64,000 nucleotides of DNA from Polytrichum commune (lineage: Eukaryota > Streptophyta > Polytrichopsida > Polytrichales > Polytrichaceae): contig OX485806.1 in assembly GCA_950295325.1 (NCBI GenBank), positions 26,412,001-26,476,000 on the forward strand. Direction: 5' to 3'. A program made the translations under genes and the position numbers. Positions 24,116 through 36,799 of this stretch are shown here, piece by piece. Below the pieces are notes generated by a model, which searched no databases, had not been told where the DNA came from, and saw only the letters and a list, made by a program, of their open reading frames with translations. Positions within the stretch are counted from its first letter, which is position 1; every line of letters starts with the position of its first letter.

Positions 24116-27100
24116 GAAACACAAATGCTATATTAGCTAAAACAAGATATATACTCTATTGTTATCAATATTATTCCAACTACTAGTTTGATTGAACAAG
24201 GATGCTCGAGTTCTTGTGGGAATTGTTGAGATTTCCTATTGGCTTTGTTGCTGCTTAGGGCCACTTTGCACATGAGACTGAAGGCCCATGACCATTGCAT
24301 TCTAAGATCTCTTATTGGTCGAAAAGGCCGCGACCATCCAAGTCCACTTCACACTAAAAGATGAAGACCGAAGGGTCTAAAGAAATTATTATGAATGAGA
24401 AATCTATGGTTTCCTACGTGTCAAATTACAAATATTGCTTCATGGTCTGTTGGAATTTGTGTTAGGCCCACCTCTAAGAGGTAGGCTTGATGCAAATTCT
24501 AGCAGGTGGTGCTAGTGATGCAACCTTTTGATGAGAGTTGAGAGCCATCATAATTATGTGGTCACTACCCTTGGTTCATATGTGGAGTGGTTCTTAGGGC
24601 CCCTTTACATATAGACCAAGAGCCATGATCATGAAATTCTAGGGGCCGTCAAAAATCATGTAAAGTCTGTATCTTGGGAAATAAATATTCAATTTTGTAG
24701 TTGATGGGCCCTCAAGCTTAGTGTAAAGTGGAACTGGACCATGTTGAGAGACCACAACATATGCTTGGGTTCAGTCCCCCACCATGACAATATATAATGG
24801 GAATTGCTAAATCGTCCACGTAGTTTGTTCAAATGGCCATACAAACGCATCGCGCGGTCACATGATGTGTCAAAACTTTATTATCATCGTACACACAAAG
24901 AGGTGCAAGGTATCAACTCTATGCTATAATTAATAAACTTGTCCAACTTAGATGACAAGTCAGAGCATATTTGACGCCTTACGTATTCACTATGGTCATT
25001 TTTAGCAGTAAGTGTTCGATTTAACAATCCCTTATATAATATTTCTACAAGCCAATTGCAATTTAACTGGTTGTCAAATACCCTAGTTTTGCATTAGACC
25101 CGCCTCTTTTTTATGGGCCCGATGCAATATATTTTGGTAGATCATGAATGTTATTCACTCGTTGCCATGTGGAATGATATGTCAATTTATGATCCATTCA
25201 ACTTTTTATGGTCACTCAAGCCCTCATGGTCCCATGTAAAGTGAACTTGGACTATCTCTAGCTCCTTGACCAATCACATAATTTGTATATCATTGGTGAA
25301 CGGCCCTCAAGCTCTAGTGTAAAGCAGCCCTTATGCACACCATTTGAAAGCATACGCATCAACCTTATAAGCATACGTGCCAATCTTATAAGCATACGTG
25401 TCATGGACAATCGTTATGAATCAATAGAAAGTTGTCATGCGTCATTAGCAAATGTGTTAATCTAGTAGTGTGACACATTTATACATGACTTTCACCCACG
25501 TGGGTCAATTGCCTAGGACTCATAGCTCATAGTGCATTGACCAAATAAAATAATGTAAGCGGGTCTTAAACAAACTCTTTCAATTTGCATGCACTTCTCC
25601 TAGAAAACAAAACACTCAATTTGTGCAAGATGATTAACACGTCCAAATGATTATGCATGTAGCCAATGTCATCATAAATTTCAAAGTTCTTATGAATATC
25701 CTATTCATTATCAAAATGAAGTTTCTTCTAGTTATCAAATGATGACATAGCTCACCACATTGCCCTTAGTTTATGTTGACTATTACGTGTAGAGTGGTTA
25801 ATATTATTTAAAAAAAAACATAGTCCAATCTCTTTGCAACACTTGTCTTTTTGGTGTTTGTTCTTAGATCTACACCCAACCACTCACTACTCACATATAG
25901 GTGTCTATTTAAAATTCTGTAGTACATATGCCTTAGAGCACCGAAGCAAACCCTTTTGTAATATAATAAGCTTCACTCTTCCCAGGAATTCCCGTAGATC
26001 ACACTAATAATAAAAATAATAGAAATTCATAGCTTTTGTGGACACCCACACCAATACCCAAGAAGCATTAATTGATTAGGAGTCCTCCATAAACCCACCA
26101 AATCTAGTTCATGCCCCGAAGACATCAAAATTTCCGTCCAGCTCCAGTCCTGAAATTGTTGGGGATTATGTTGAGAATTAGATGTTGGTCCATCACTATT
26201 CACATCATTACAACTGAAGATGCTGACATACAATGCCAGAAGTGGTCGGTGTGATTAGCCCCTCATTGACTGTGAAGATTTTTGGGCATAATTGGTAAGG
26301 ATCCTAGTGTTTCCCATACCAATTGGTTACATACGTTGATATTTTTTTGAGTTTTCTTCAATAAGTTAAGGAAAAGTCTATAAATTCCTCTAAATGGATC
26401 AGCGTTTTCCCTAGTGTACTGAATTTGAACTGGTTATCTCTCATACTCAGCCGATTCATCCATAACTTGTGGTTGGTTCTCTTTGTTCATTGATCTTGTT
26501 ATAGATGTATCTCTCCACATGATATCACTACATTGATGATCCCAATTAATACTCGTGGTACTAATTCCCAAACACACGCTATTTTGTTAAGTTTCAAAAT
26601 TACTGAGGGCGTAATTTTTTTACCGAGTGATACTAAATTCATGAATACATGCTCATTTACCTTTGCCTGGGGATTTTGGCAAAGGACAAGAAAGATAGTA
26701 TTGCATGGGGAGTTTCCGCATGCCACTTAATGGCCTAAACATCCAAAAATGGGACTCAGTTTCCAAAGACAAGGTTGTGCTCAAAACATAAGCAATAAAC
26801 ATAGGGTACTATTATGATATGGATATTACTTTTGTTTTACATTAGCACTTGAAAGAATATTCCAATGCACCAAAAAAAATTGCCTTCTTTGAACTCCACA
26901 TTGGGATGCATGCAAAATTTATCAGGGTTCAAAACAAGCACAAAAGTGTGTAAAAGTTAAAAGGGTTCAAAATAAAATTGGAAACCTAACAGAATCACAC
27001 AACAATGTTGACATGATTTTAGAGAAAAGCTTAAATATCCTTGTAGGTACTAACGTTCAACTGAACACTTGCAAGTAAAGATTCAGTGTAAACCACAACA

Positions 27101-27500
27101 TCAAAATCAAGAGAGATAAAGGTCATAAATTATGTGTCCCTACTGTGGGCACTTCCAATTCCAACAGTTTTGACCATTAAAATAAATTCTTGGATTGTCT
27201 TGTTTGGGTGGCAATTCTCAATCACAGAGATTGTCATTTTAAAATTTGGAATCAGATTTGAGATGTATAGCAGTCAAAGTGAAGATTCACTTTAAAATGA
27301 TCGGATAGGCCCTCCGAATCGTGTTAATATCTGAACCTAGAATGATTACCACATTTTGAGCACATAGTAAACATAGTAACATTTTGAGTTCAATTGAGCA
27401 GAGTGACCACATACGGCCCACATACCTTCATCAATCCAAAAGTTTTTAGAACTACAAACTCAATTTGAAGCGATCAAAAGGAAGAACAATTCAGAGACTA
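24116..27500. other. Repeat-rich, gene-free stretch
   Basis: Modules built around (T)TAGGGCC.CTTT.CA.AT...CCATGA occur near 24,255 and 24,595, and around TTAG.CCC.CCTCT near 24,465 and 25,095; a related inverted piece lies near 62,500. No gene is recognised. Confidence 0.4.
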
Positions 27501-27669
27501 GAATGAAATAAGAAGCTAATCCCTACTGATGAAACACCAACAGTTCCTCGCCAGCGAAATATCCTTGTCTTGAGTTTCTGCTACAACTTCAAAGGTAACG
27601 AGAAGACTTGAGCAAATTGATGTATAATAGAATGTGTACGAAGATTTCAATTTCGACACAAGCAAAACA

Positions 27670-28095
27670 GGAGATAAGACAAAAGCTTGAAGATGATAAG
27701 AGAACGTACATTTGAAATTTTTGTAGAGATGTAGGCAAGTCAGCAGACAGGAAACATCCACCCTAAATCCTAAATCCTAAACCCTTGCACATACTAAATC
27801 TTAGGTGCTGCCTATCCTTCACCAAGTTCAATCATGAAAGACCAAGAACAAGGAGGACATTTTTTTGCTCCAAGTTTGTTGGTGAGTTTGCAGCAACCAT
27901 CATATAGGACATGCTACAGATTAGAACGTAGACATGCACAACACAACACACAGTCCCTGCCCTCCAGTTGAATAGAGATAAATACTTACAACATACTGAT
28001 GAAGGAAAGTGGAAAGAGAATGTACATTTGAAAATTTTGAGAAAGAGATATAGTTAAATAAGCCGGAAACATGTACATGTGAGATCGAAAGCGGC
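27670..28095. repeat. Two diverged copies about 320 bp apart, 3' flank of the 28-31 kb gene
   Basis: A block with GAGAACGTACATTTGAAATTTT and CAGGAAACAT near 27,700-27,755 recurs as GAGAATGTACATTTGAAAATTTT and CCGGAAACAT near 28,015-28,070. It lies downstream of the stop codon of the minus-strand gene. Confidence 0.6.
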
Positions 28096-28315
28096 TGATC
28101 CATAGTTTCATGTATCTAGATCTTTCAGTCATCCCTCGCATCTCCTGCAAGGGCACTTGCAGGTTAGCTGCTGCCTTTTCGTATCCTTCAACATTTTATC
28201 ATACACACTTCTGCCAGCGTATGAAAGCATTTGATCTTCACCTTTGTACTCAGTTGTGATGGGTTGAGTAAAAGACTGCAATATAAACAGAGAATTTGCA
28301 CCGATACTGGCAATT

Positions 28316-30725
28316 CTACAACTTTGAAAGATGAGGAGAGGCACTCTCCGACGCGGGCCTTGCAAAATGGGCTTCTGAAGAGTCCGACACAACTTGCGAT
28401 TGGTCTTCTCCACTCCCTTCTGAGTTTTGCAATAAATCCTGCTCCATGTCTTCAACTACCTGCAATACGAACAGAATTGATTTCATCGTAAGCTCCACCT
28501 TCCTGAATCCGCCTCAAATCTTGTTAATATGCAAGTCTCTAAAACGTTAGGTAACATTCACATGAAGAGGGATAGGTACATGTGAGATATGAACAAGCTT
28601 GAAGTACAGGTTTAGGGAATCTAGAAACGAACGACGAGCTGCATGCAGAATATGAGGTTTCGATCTACACAGAAATAAGCTTGCATGTTCTGAATCTGCC
28701 TCTTCTTGATCTTGAAGAAGCAAGAATTCTTCAGTTGATTTTTAGTGCACACAAGAAACATTCCCTGCCCCTTGATTTCCTATATTCTTGAAAGATTGCG
28801 TCAGGTGCATGGTCTGACAACGCTATTTGTGCAGGCACTAATCAAGTGTGCAATGCACATGCTATATATGATGACACAAACAGAGTTGAGGAATCTAAAA
28901 TGATTTAGGAACAGTGTAATATGAGGTTTCTTGATCAATCTACAGAGACATAAAATTTGCATTGTTTTGCACTGTACTTGATCTCAAAGAAGTAATATAC
29001 CTCAAGTCGATAATTTTTTATTCTCGCCATAAACATTTCTTATTTGGGGAACTGCTTTTCAGGTGCGGGTTCTATTGAGGATTTTGGTACACACAATGAT
29101 CATGTGGTCAATGCTATGATTACATAAGCAGGTTTGAGGAATCTAAAATGCACGAGGAACTTGTTTGCTGAATAATATGAGGTTTTTTAATCTGCACCCT
29201 ACACAGAAATCTAAGCTTTGCATTGTTTTAAATCTGCCTCTTCTTCATCTGAAAGAAATAAGACTTCTTGAGTTGATGATCTTAATTCTCACTGGAAACA
29301 TTTCCAGCTTAATTTCCTACATTCTATTGAGATTATGGGTGCATACGTTGACCAAATGTGCGATGCAGATGCTAAGATTACGCAAGCAGATGTGAGGACT
29401 CTAAAACGAACGAGGAACTGCTTGCAGAAGATGAGGGTTTTGAAACAAATGTACACAGAAATGTGAGCTTTTCGTTGTTTTAAATGTCCCTCTAGATAAC
29501 ATTGTTAGACTCACCCGGCGAGCTTCATTGGCATTTGTGTGCGCAAGAGAAGCAGGAAGGATGTCGAGCAAGCTCTGCTTCGTGCGCTGGACAGCATCGA
29601 CGGTAGTTGTGTACGCGCCCTTGAGGCCGGTCTCGAACGTCTTCCGTACAGCCTCAAGAGATTCGGAAGGAAGGTGAAGAGAAGACAGCTTCTCCATCAC
29701 GCGTCCACGGATCTGCACTAACGTTTCGCTCGCCTCGGTCGCCATGCCCTTGCTCGCCTCCAAGAATCCTTGCCCGTTGATGATCGTACCAGCACTCTCG
29801 CCCCGCTGCTCATGCTCAACTTTGTCTGCTAGAGTGTTCTCTGCGATCAAAGAATGCACAATCTCTTCATTAATTCATCAATACTACGGTAGGTACATTC
29901 CTCTTGTTCAACAATTTGATCCTATTTTAAAAATGGCGATGTTTGGAGAGCTTTTTACAATAGATCAAGGGAGAAATCTCTTCAATAATCCATAAACACT
30001 CTGGTATAATCCGAAGCTCAATTCCTCATTCAACATCCCCACATCAAGGAAGATTCTAGTGATTAACTCTTCTACTCTCCTCTTGTTCAAACATTAGAAC
30101 GTATGTATGTGGAGGTTGTTGATGTTCCATCGGTGCCTGCTGAAGTGTTCTCTGTGATTGAGGGAGCAAACCTCTTCAATAATTATCATCAACACTATGG
30201 TACATTTCAAATCTCATCATCTCAGTCAATTTCCCTCCAAGGAAATGTTCTGGAAGGACTTTTTAAAGATTTTCAGCAATTACTCTTCTTCTCTCCTTCT
30301 CTTGTTCAAGAGCAACCGATGATGTTAAGAGAGCTTTCTACACCTTCGAAGGACTCACCTGGATTAGACTGCGTCACAGTCGATTCCACAGCACATTGCG
30401 GAGAGTATAGATCAGACATCTCTGCTCCTTCTCGTGGTCCGTCCAGATGTGAGCTAGGATTCTCATCAGAACCTTTCTTGGCGCCAAATTTGGTAGGAAC
30501 GGGAGCGTAGTAATGCCCCTTTTGCTTGTTGTCTTCCTCTACAGGTCCTGCTCCCTTACCGCCGCCATTTTGGCTCGATTCAGTATTGCGAGAGAAGAAG
30601 CGCATGAAGCTCCCAGGTTTCTTCGTTTGCGGTTGTTGAGAATTTTCCTGCTCAAGTGCAAGGTCGGCTGGCTCCTTCTGTCCAGGAATAAAAGGCGACT
30701 GCAATTTCGGCTGCCCCTGCGCCAT
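28316..30725 (-). CDS. Unrecognised plant protein, three exons, 283 aa
   Basis: The exons are 30725-30344, 29840-29515 and 28459-28316 (minus). They join in phase (phase 1, then phase 0) at GTGTAG, GTGAGT, CGCAG and TTGCAG sites. The protein starts MAQGQPKLQSPFIPGQKEP, has a short aromatic/basic patch FMRFFSR (40-46), a segment GHYYAPVPTKFGAKKGS (70-86), then about 80 residues (155-235) of predicted amphipathic helix (EASETLVQIRGRVMEKLSS and similar), and ends in an acidic Ser-rich tail. It has no signal peptide, membrane segment or catalytic motif. The helix resembles LEA or lipid-droplet-binding helices only in composition. An ABRE lies about 800 bp upstream. The last exon could be replaced by an alternative ending near 28,129 (a Cys-rich tail CKCPCRRC). 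The function is unknown. Confidence 0.62.
28640..29490. repeat. Four tandem copies of about 260 bp in intron 2
   Basis: Units begin near 28,647, 28,916, 29,174 and 29,427 with (A)TATGAGGTTT...CTACACAGAAAT.TAAGC.TTGCAT, and share CTCTTCTTGATCT, CACTGGAAACATT and CTAAAA.GA blocks. Spacings are 269, 258 and 253 bp. The last copy runs into the exon 2 donor region. Confidence 0.8.
29832..30200. repeat. Tandem modules spanning exon 2 acceptor and intron 1
   Basis: The exon 2 acceptor region (GTGTTCTCTGCGATCAAAG then CATCAATACTACGGTA) recurs as GTGTTCTCTGTGATTGAGG then CATCAACACTATGGTA near 30,140-30,205, and as a partial copy (AATCTCTTCAATAATCC, AAACACTCTGGTA) near 29,970-30,005. The copy at 30,140 keeps the acceptor-like AG and an open frame start on the minus strand. 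Confidence 0.7.
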
Positions 30726-31521
30726 CGTAGCTTCTAAATCCTCTACGAAATACACAAACCTCGTCGAACTAAAATCGACCTTCTCCCTTTGAAATTCTGT
30801 TTCCAGGCGAATGTGAGCAGTCCTACCTCACAATTTCTGCCTTTCAGGTCTGCTGAACTCCTCCGTCACAATTTGTGTTGAAGCCGCTTCTAGCCACAAT
30901 TCCGTCCCCTTTACGTCCAGCTCCACTTCCTAGACCTTCATTGTAAGGGTTTCTCCCAAATTCAGCGTCCTCACCACCTTCCTTACCACAAAACTTCGGG
31001 AGAGCGTCGCCTTCGGCACCTCAATTGCACCTTCTGCGACATCTGGAAGTTACTACATCACAATTTGCTTACTTCATTTCGTGTCCACCATTCCAATATG
31101 CTTACGTTCAATTCATCACATTCTGTTTCCCGAGGGAGACAATTTCAGTGTGAAATTGGTGAAAATTCTCATCAAATACAAGAATTTCCTCTCAACTTCA
31201 GATGCAAACTTCAGGAGAGAAATAGGCCTCTGGCATCTCAAATTGACTCTGCAACATCATCTGGAAGAAGAGCACCTAAGTTTAATCAAGTGCCTGTCTG
31301 AAACCATAATTTCGGTTTCAAATTTGGGAAGGAGAATTTAATGAAATCATCCTTGCAACTCACCTCGATTGTTTGGTGGTGCGATAAGCTTAGTACATGA
31401 TGCGACAAGATCCGAAGAGACGATGAAATTAGTACGAAATCGGTGAACATTCTTATCTGGGAAGGGGATGGCATTGTAGGCAGGTGTGGGAAGTGGGGCA
31501 AGGAAGAGGGTGGAGAAGACG

Positions 31522-31530
31522 ACACGTGGC
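31522..31530. promoter_or_regulatory. ABRE/G-box core (ACACGTGGC)
   Basis: ACACGTGGC matches the ABA-responsive element consensus ACGTGGC. It lies 800 bp upstream of the start of the unrecognised minus-strand gene. Regulation by ABA or drying is an inference from one motif. Confidence 0.35.
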
Positions 31531-31669
31531 GTGGACCCATGCATGCCAGCATGGACATTATAGGCTCATCGTCTCCACCTTTCATTTGGCCCATTCTTGT
31601 TGCCTGCCTTTTCCCACAACTTTCCAAACCTTCAAGAATCAAGGGTCCATTTGTTACCCACAACTAAGC

Positions 31670-33374
31670 GATAGAGTTATTAAGTGTACATGTTGAGTCA
31701 ATGCCGCTCGAGTTACATACACATTCTAAACTCTATAAAATTAACCTCCTTAATGTCACTCCTTCTCTTATATCCCGAAAACCTAGGAAATGGATGTGCT
31801 TGGTTCAAATCTCACTCCTTGTTATCATGCTTCACTCTCATATATTGCAAGTTTTCTTTTACACTAAAGTAATCCACCCAAAATTCCAAATTGCATGCTC
31901 ACACACACCACGTTGTCATCATTGTAATTATTGTTATTATTCCAATGTTGACTCTATGTTATTCCATAATATCGCATGCTATACTAGTTCTTTTTTTTAT
32001 CACGCATCCATGTTCACACTACAAAACTCTCTAATGTTGCGCACAATTTGGTTGCCACAAGCATGATATTGCAAAGTTTTCAATGTACCTATTTAGCCTC
32101 TTTTGCAAGTCCTTTTGTATTAGTGTGTATGCACGATTCAATATGCGAATTGTCTTGGACATGGTATAAACCAAAAAAAAAACTAAATTGCACAACATAT
32201 GAATCTACTACAAAATTTCAAAGTCATTGATTTGTAGCTGCCTAAATCCCTACCTACATCCACACTTTTCCAATGCAATTGGTTTCCAAATGGTCCCAAC
32301 ACTCACCCACTTTGAAACCAACACACCACCACCCTATATTAAATATGAGCCTTTATAACTTTTCCAAACATGATTCTAATGAAACTTATATAGTCTAATC
32401 CATCCTTAGCTACGTCTCAATGCTTGCCCAAATCCAATTCCACTCCTCCCAAACTAACCCAGCATTCTCCTGAAACCGTCATGCTTTTCACCAAAATCTG
32501 CCCCCACTTTGGACCATGGACATTCAGATAAATTAAGGTGTGACTCAATTACATGATTAGAAGGCATACATACAATGCACTTTTTGGGAGGGGGTGGGTA
32601 TTAGCACCCTCTACCATACCCTAGTACACTATCAATTTTGGCACACGTGTCATGGGCTTATTGGTTACAATGCATATAAAAGTTGATCTGGCATGAAAAT
32701 AAGTTCAATTTTCACCTAACAAAGTGCCTAAATTCATGCCAAGTTGCTACACGTATTAAGAGGATCTTATGCATTTCAAAGAAATCATTGGGAGGCATTT
32801 TTAATCACAATCTTATTTTTATTTTATTTTATTTATCTTTCATAGTATATGTATGATTCAATACCAAAATTAGCTTCAAAACATCTGAAATAGTCTAGGA
32901 GATTGAACTCAGATGAGTTGGCCACAAAAAGCCATAGGGAGTAGGCTTTTGGTTTATAAAGAAGAACTTTTGAGAAACTCAACACCATTGAAAGTGCCAA
33001 AAAAGCTGATAACCCCATCTCCATTTCCTGGCTGGAATATGAAATAATGTGATCACCTACACCTTTAAACCATGACCACCATTTATTCCATGTCAATATA
33101 TGTGCCGGTTCAAAGCTACATTACTCCTAAGGTAAGTCAGTAGGTACTCAACAAACTCCTGTCGAAATCAAGCGTGTTCTCATCCTTGATATAAAATAAC
33201 TTCTACATGAAAGATTGGGAATCGATCACTATCAAAGAATCTATAATCCATGAAGCAGAGAAGACATAACTTACTACAGAATTGCATCCAACACAATAAA
33301 AGAGAGGTAAGAGTATTCAGTACAACTGCGAGAACGACACTTGACGACTTTGGTATCCAAATTGCGAATACATT
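31670..33374. other. Gene-free intergenic stretch
   Basis: No gene, tandem repeat or transposon end is recognised between the unrecognised gene's upstream region and the 3' side of the Rdx gene. Confidence 0.35.
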
Positions 33375-33696
33375 TCATTTATAGGTAGAAAATATGCTCA
33401 CAACTTTGATTGGGTTCATTGTTCCATTGTACAAACCACCCTTACTCTGCATCCATCCATCGGGTGACACAGTGAACCCATGCCAACAGATACTTTCAAG
33501 GCCTTGAATAGGAGTTGGATTTATGAAGTTGGACATGGGGAATGTCTGCAACAAACACAAAATTCACACCCGGGTTATAAATTCTTCTATCCTGTATACA
33601 GATATATTTGGGCAATCGAGTATCGTACCTAATGAGGTGGAAATCCAGGGTGCTATTAAAATATACAGGGACAACTCTGGTCGAATCAAAGGATCT

Positions 33697-36602
33697 CTAC
33701 GCTGATGAATTTGCCACAGCTGGCTCTACTTCACACTTGGACGGAAGGTCTGCAATGCCGTCAAGAACATCCTCAAATCTTGGTAGTCGGCCAGTCTGGA
33801 GAAATATAAGAAACACACCAAATATAAGCAAACGGTTGGAATATGTGTTGAAACCATTGCAATTGTTGTTAGCTAATTATGTTAAAAGTGGTGAAACCTA
33901 AAATCAACTCATTCATAAAGTGCAGGATGAAAGATGACACTCTGTACCATCGAAAAGATATAGATTCAATTCAACTTGGTGCGAATCTGCTCACCTTCAG
34001 CTTTGACCAGAGAACATGACCCTCACATGTAATCTCAAATGATCCCTTCCTGCAAGAGCAAACATCATTGGAATCAAAACGAATAAAAACTGATCATGAA
34101 AACCCAGTCACCATTGACTGGCCACTGAAAAGTCTTTTGATAAAGGTTTGTTGTAAAAAGAGGAACATACCGAGCTTCCGTGTTGTTTGGGCTCACAAGC
34201 ATAAATAGCTCTGGGTGTGCATTCTCTGCAAACCACACAAGAAAAAATGAAGCTAAAAACATCCAAACAGAATTTATGTGCGGATGTGATTGACAGAATT
34301 CAAGACATGCTTCAGGTTCATGAAAGGAAATAATTTACAATTTGCTTCTGTTTGCTTGAACTTACCGACTTTGTCAGCAATTTCAATAAAGTAGTCTGTA
34401 TAATCACTTTCTTCATCATATTCCACAACCACCTGCAACCAAGAAAAAATATCAATCTAAGTTCTTATTTTTTGTAATAATATATATGATCTTAAAACTA
34501 CAATGTAGCAAGACTGGGCAGCAAAAGTGTGACCAGACCTTATCACATACAACATCTATACACATTCCACATGTAAAAGAGGAGAAAAATTTGGAATAAC
34601 AATTTGAAGTTCATAAAATGTAGCAATGAGAGGTTACAAAGAGAGATACATGGTAATCACTTCAAATGATGTTTCTAAGTCCCATCTCACTTCTTGTGTG
34701 AGCTATGCCACCAAGCCTTTAGTGTCAACTCACGTGGGTGTCAATTCAATCAAGTACTACAGTACCTCTTGAATATTTACACGAAGGGTGTCAAAGAGAA
34801 TAAAGCTACAAGCACAGAATGACATGAACAAGGGATGAGGTCATGTCTCTCCGACTTCAGAAACCATACTGGCCATGGGCCTCCAAATGGAGTGGGCTAA
34901 CCCTTAGAATAAAGGAGATAAAATCCCAAATGGTTCTAGCAAAATAGTATACGTAACGGTTTCAATGCACTTTGAGATACTCTTCAGCAACTGAAGCAGT
35001 CACCTGAAAACTTAGCCTAGGGTTTAGGAGCTCTAGTGCCATTTTCTAATGGTACCATATAAAACGCAAAACATAAGTTACCTAGGTCCTCTTGCAAGCT
35101 TAATATTCTGATGTTTGTAGTGAACGAAACACAGCCTTATGTGGGCTAAAGAATTGTTGAGTTTTCGAGTTTGCATGTCATTCCTCACCAAAGCTTGACA
35201 ATTCAAAACCCTCAGACAAATTTGCTCATATCAAATGCGGCTATTTCTTTGAGGTCTTGACAAAATTATCCAGAATCTCAGAAGCAAAAAAACCTAAAAT
35301 TATTTAGAATCCTTGTATTCTGATGTTTGTTGTGAATGAACCACAGCTTTGTGATGGCTACAGAATTGTTGGCTTTTCGAGCACACATGTAGGTCAAGTC
35401 CTGACAGAAGCTTGACAATTCAAAAGCTTCAAACAAAATTGCTGACATGGAATGCGGCCAATTCATGGAGCTCTTGACCAAATTCTCCAGAACCTCGGAC
35501 ACGAAGAATCTTCAAGAGGCTCGGTTTTGAATCTTATAAGCATTGCAAAAAACCTCAGCCACAAGAAAGGTTACCTCGCAAGGGGAAGGGTTTCCCGAGA
35601 TTGGCACAGCCCGACATGCATGCAATGACTCAAGGTTGACAATTCAAAGCCTCTAACCAAATTGCTCAATACGGCTGATCCGTGGAGGTCTTCACAGAAT
35701 TCTCCAAAATCTCAGACGTAGGCAAACGTACCAAATATGTCGGATCTTTGAGTTCCGATGTTTGTTGTGAATGAACCACAGGCTTGTGTAGAGAATTCGA
35801 GTACACATGTAACACCTAACGGGAAGCTTGACAAAGGCTTGATTCGTGGAGCTCTTGGTAACATTCTCCACAACCTCACAGGAGGAGAATCTTGAAAGGT
35901 TGTGAATCTTTCATGCATTGCAAAAAAAACTTGGGCCACAAAAATCTGAAGCTTACTTCGCGAGGTTGCAGAGATTGGCAGAGCACAACATGAATGTAAT
36001 TCCCGACACTCAAGCCTGACGATTCTAAAGCCTCAACACCACATTTGCTCACAAGGAATGCGGCTGACTCGTGGAGATGTTGACAAAATTCTCCAAAATT
36101 TCAGACGTGAAGAATCTATCAATATGTTAAATCCTCGAATTCTGATGTTTGAGTAAGGGACTTCCGGTACGTATGTAATACCTAACGGAAAGCTTGACAA
36201 AAGCTTGACTCGTGTAGCTCTTGCAAACATTCCCCATAACCTCACAGGCGAAGAATCTTGGAAAAAAAAATAGAACTTCAACACATTGCCAAAAAAAACG
36301 TAAAACCACCAAAAAAATAAGAAGCTTACTTCGCGAGGAGGAGGATTGTCGACTTTCGCACAGCACGACATGAGCTGGGCTTGCACCATCATGGGCGACC
36401 GCCAACACTCCATCACCATCACCATCCCCCCAATCCTCCCACCACCACCACCGCCACCAACAACAGCTTGGGGACGATTCACAACAAATCCAAATCCTTC
36501 ACCTCCAGCCGTTCTTCCAGCCGTTGCTGGCGCCGCGCTCGCCGCCCTGGCGAGCTTCAACCCCGCCGACGCACACCTTCGTGCACATGTGGACGACGCC
36601 AT
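33697..36602 (-). CDS. Rdx-family (SelT/SelW/SelH-like) thioredoxin-fold protein lacking redox Cys
   Basis: Five minus-strand exons (36602-36330, 34432-34366, 34225-34171, 34049-33995, 33795-33697) join in phase to 182 aa, all at GT/AG sites. Residues 1-35 are rich in Ala, Arg and Ser with no acidic residue, which suggests a mitochondrial or plastid presequence. A Gly run follows (residues 50-56). Residues 92-165 fit the Rdx fold: VVVEYDEESDYTDYF, a helix, LVSPNNTEARKGSFEI (like the SelH N-P...R-x-G-S-F-E block), HVLWSKLKTGRLP and FEDVLDGI. In SelW, SelT and SelH the loop after the first strand is CxxC or CxxU; here it is D97-E-E-S100, encoded by GAT and AGT, so no selenocysteine codon is involved. 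Redox activity is therefore doubtful. Intron 1 (1.9 kb) contains tandem duplications of the exon 1 end. Confidence 0.8.
35100..36385. repeat. Degenerate tandem array (about 380-bp units) in Rdx intron 1, including exon 1 donor
   Basis: Blocks ATTCTGATGTTTG..GTGAATGAACCACAG, GAAGCTTGACAA and AATTCTCCA.AA.CTC recur near 35,112, 35,322, 35,757 and 36,143. The exon 1 end with its donor (on the plus strand GAAGCTTACTTCGCGAGG, then GCACAGCACGACATGA) at about 36,321-36,375 is repeated at 35,948-35,992 and, more diverged, at 35,570-35,620. Spacing is about 375-380 bp. Confidence 0.82.
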
Positions 36603-36762
36603 CGCCAAACCCCAAACACTCTCTACGAAAACAAACAACGAAAACCCCACCCCCGCTTGGGTCTACCTTCCCACACTAACGCCGCAAATCGGATGGGCCA
36701 CACTACCTAATACCGCATGACGATGCAAATTGTTTCAACAAATTCGCCGAGTGAGTCGTGTG

Positions 36763-36791
36763 CGATGATGAAGATGATGACGATGATGATA
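36763..36791. repeat. GATGAT-type microsatellite upstream of Rdx gene
   Basis: Consecutive GAT/GAC/AAG triplets lie about 160 bp upstream of the Rdx start codon, in the presumed 5' leader or promoter. Confidence 0.6.
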
Positions 36792-36799
36792 AACGGTGA

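Noticed and set aside
28129-28315. Alternative last exon of the 28-31 kb gene with a Cys-rich tail (CKCPCRRC)
   Set aside because: It needs either a 47-bp intron, too short for plants, or a weak GTTGTG donor inside exon 3. Kept only as a possible alternative.
33375-33560. 61-residue minus-strand ORF after the Rdx stop codon
   Set aside because: The Rdx reading frame ends cleanly at 33,697 with a family-like C-terminus; this ORF has no recognisable domain and is probably 3' flank.
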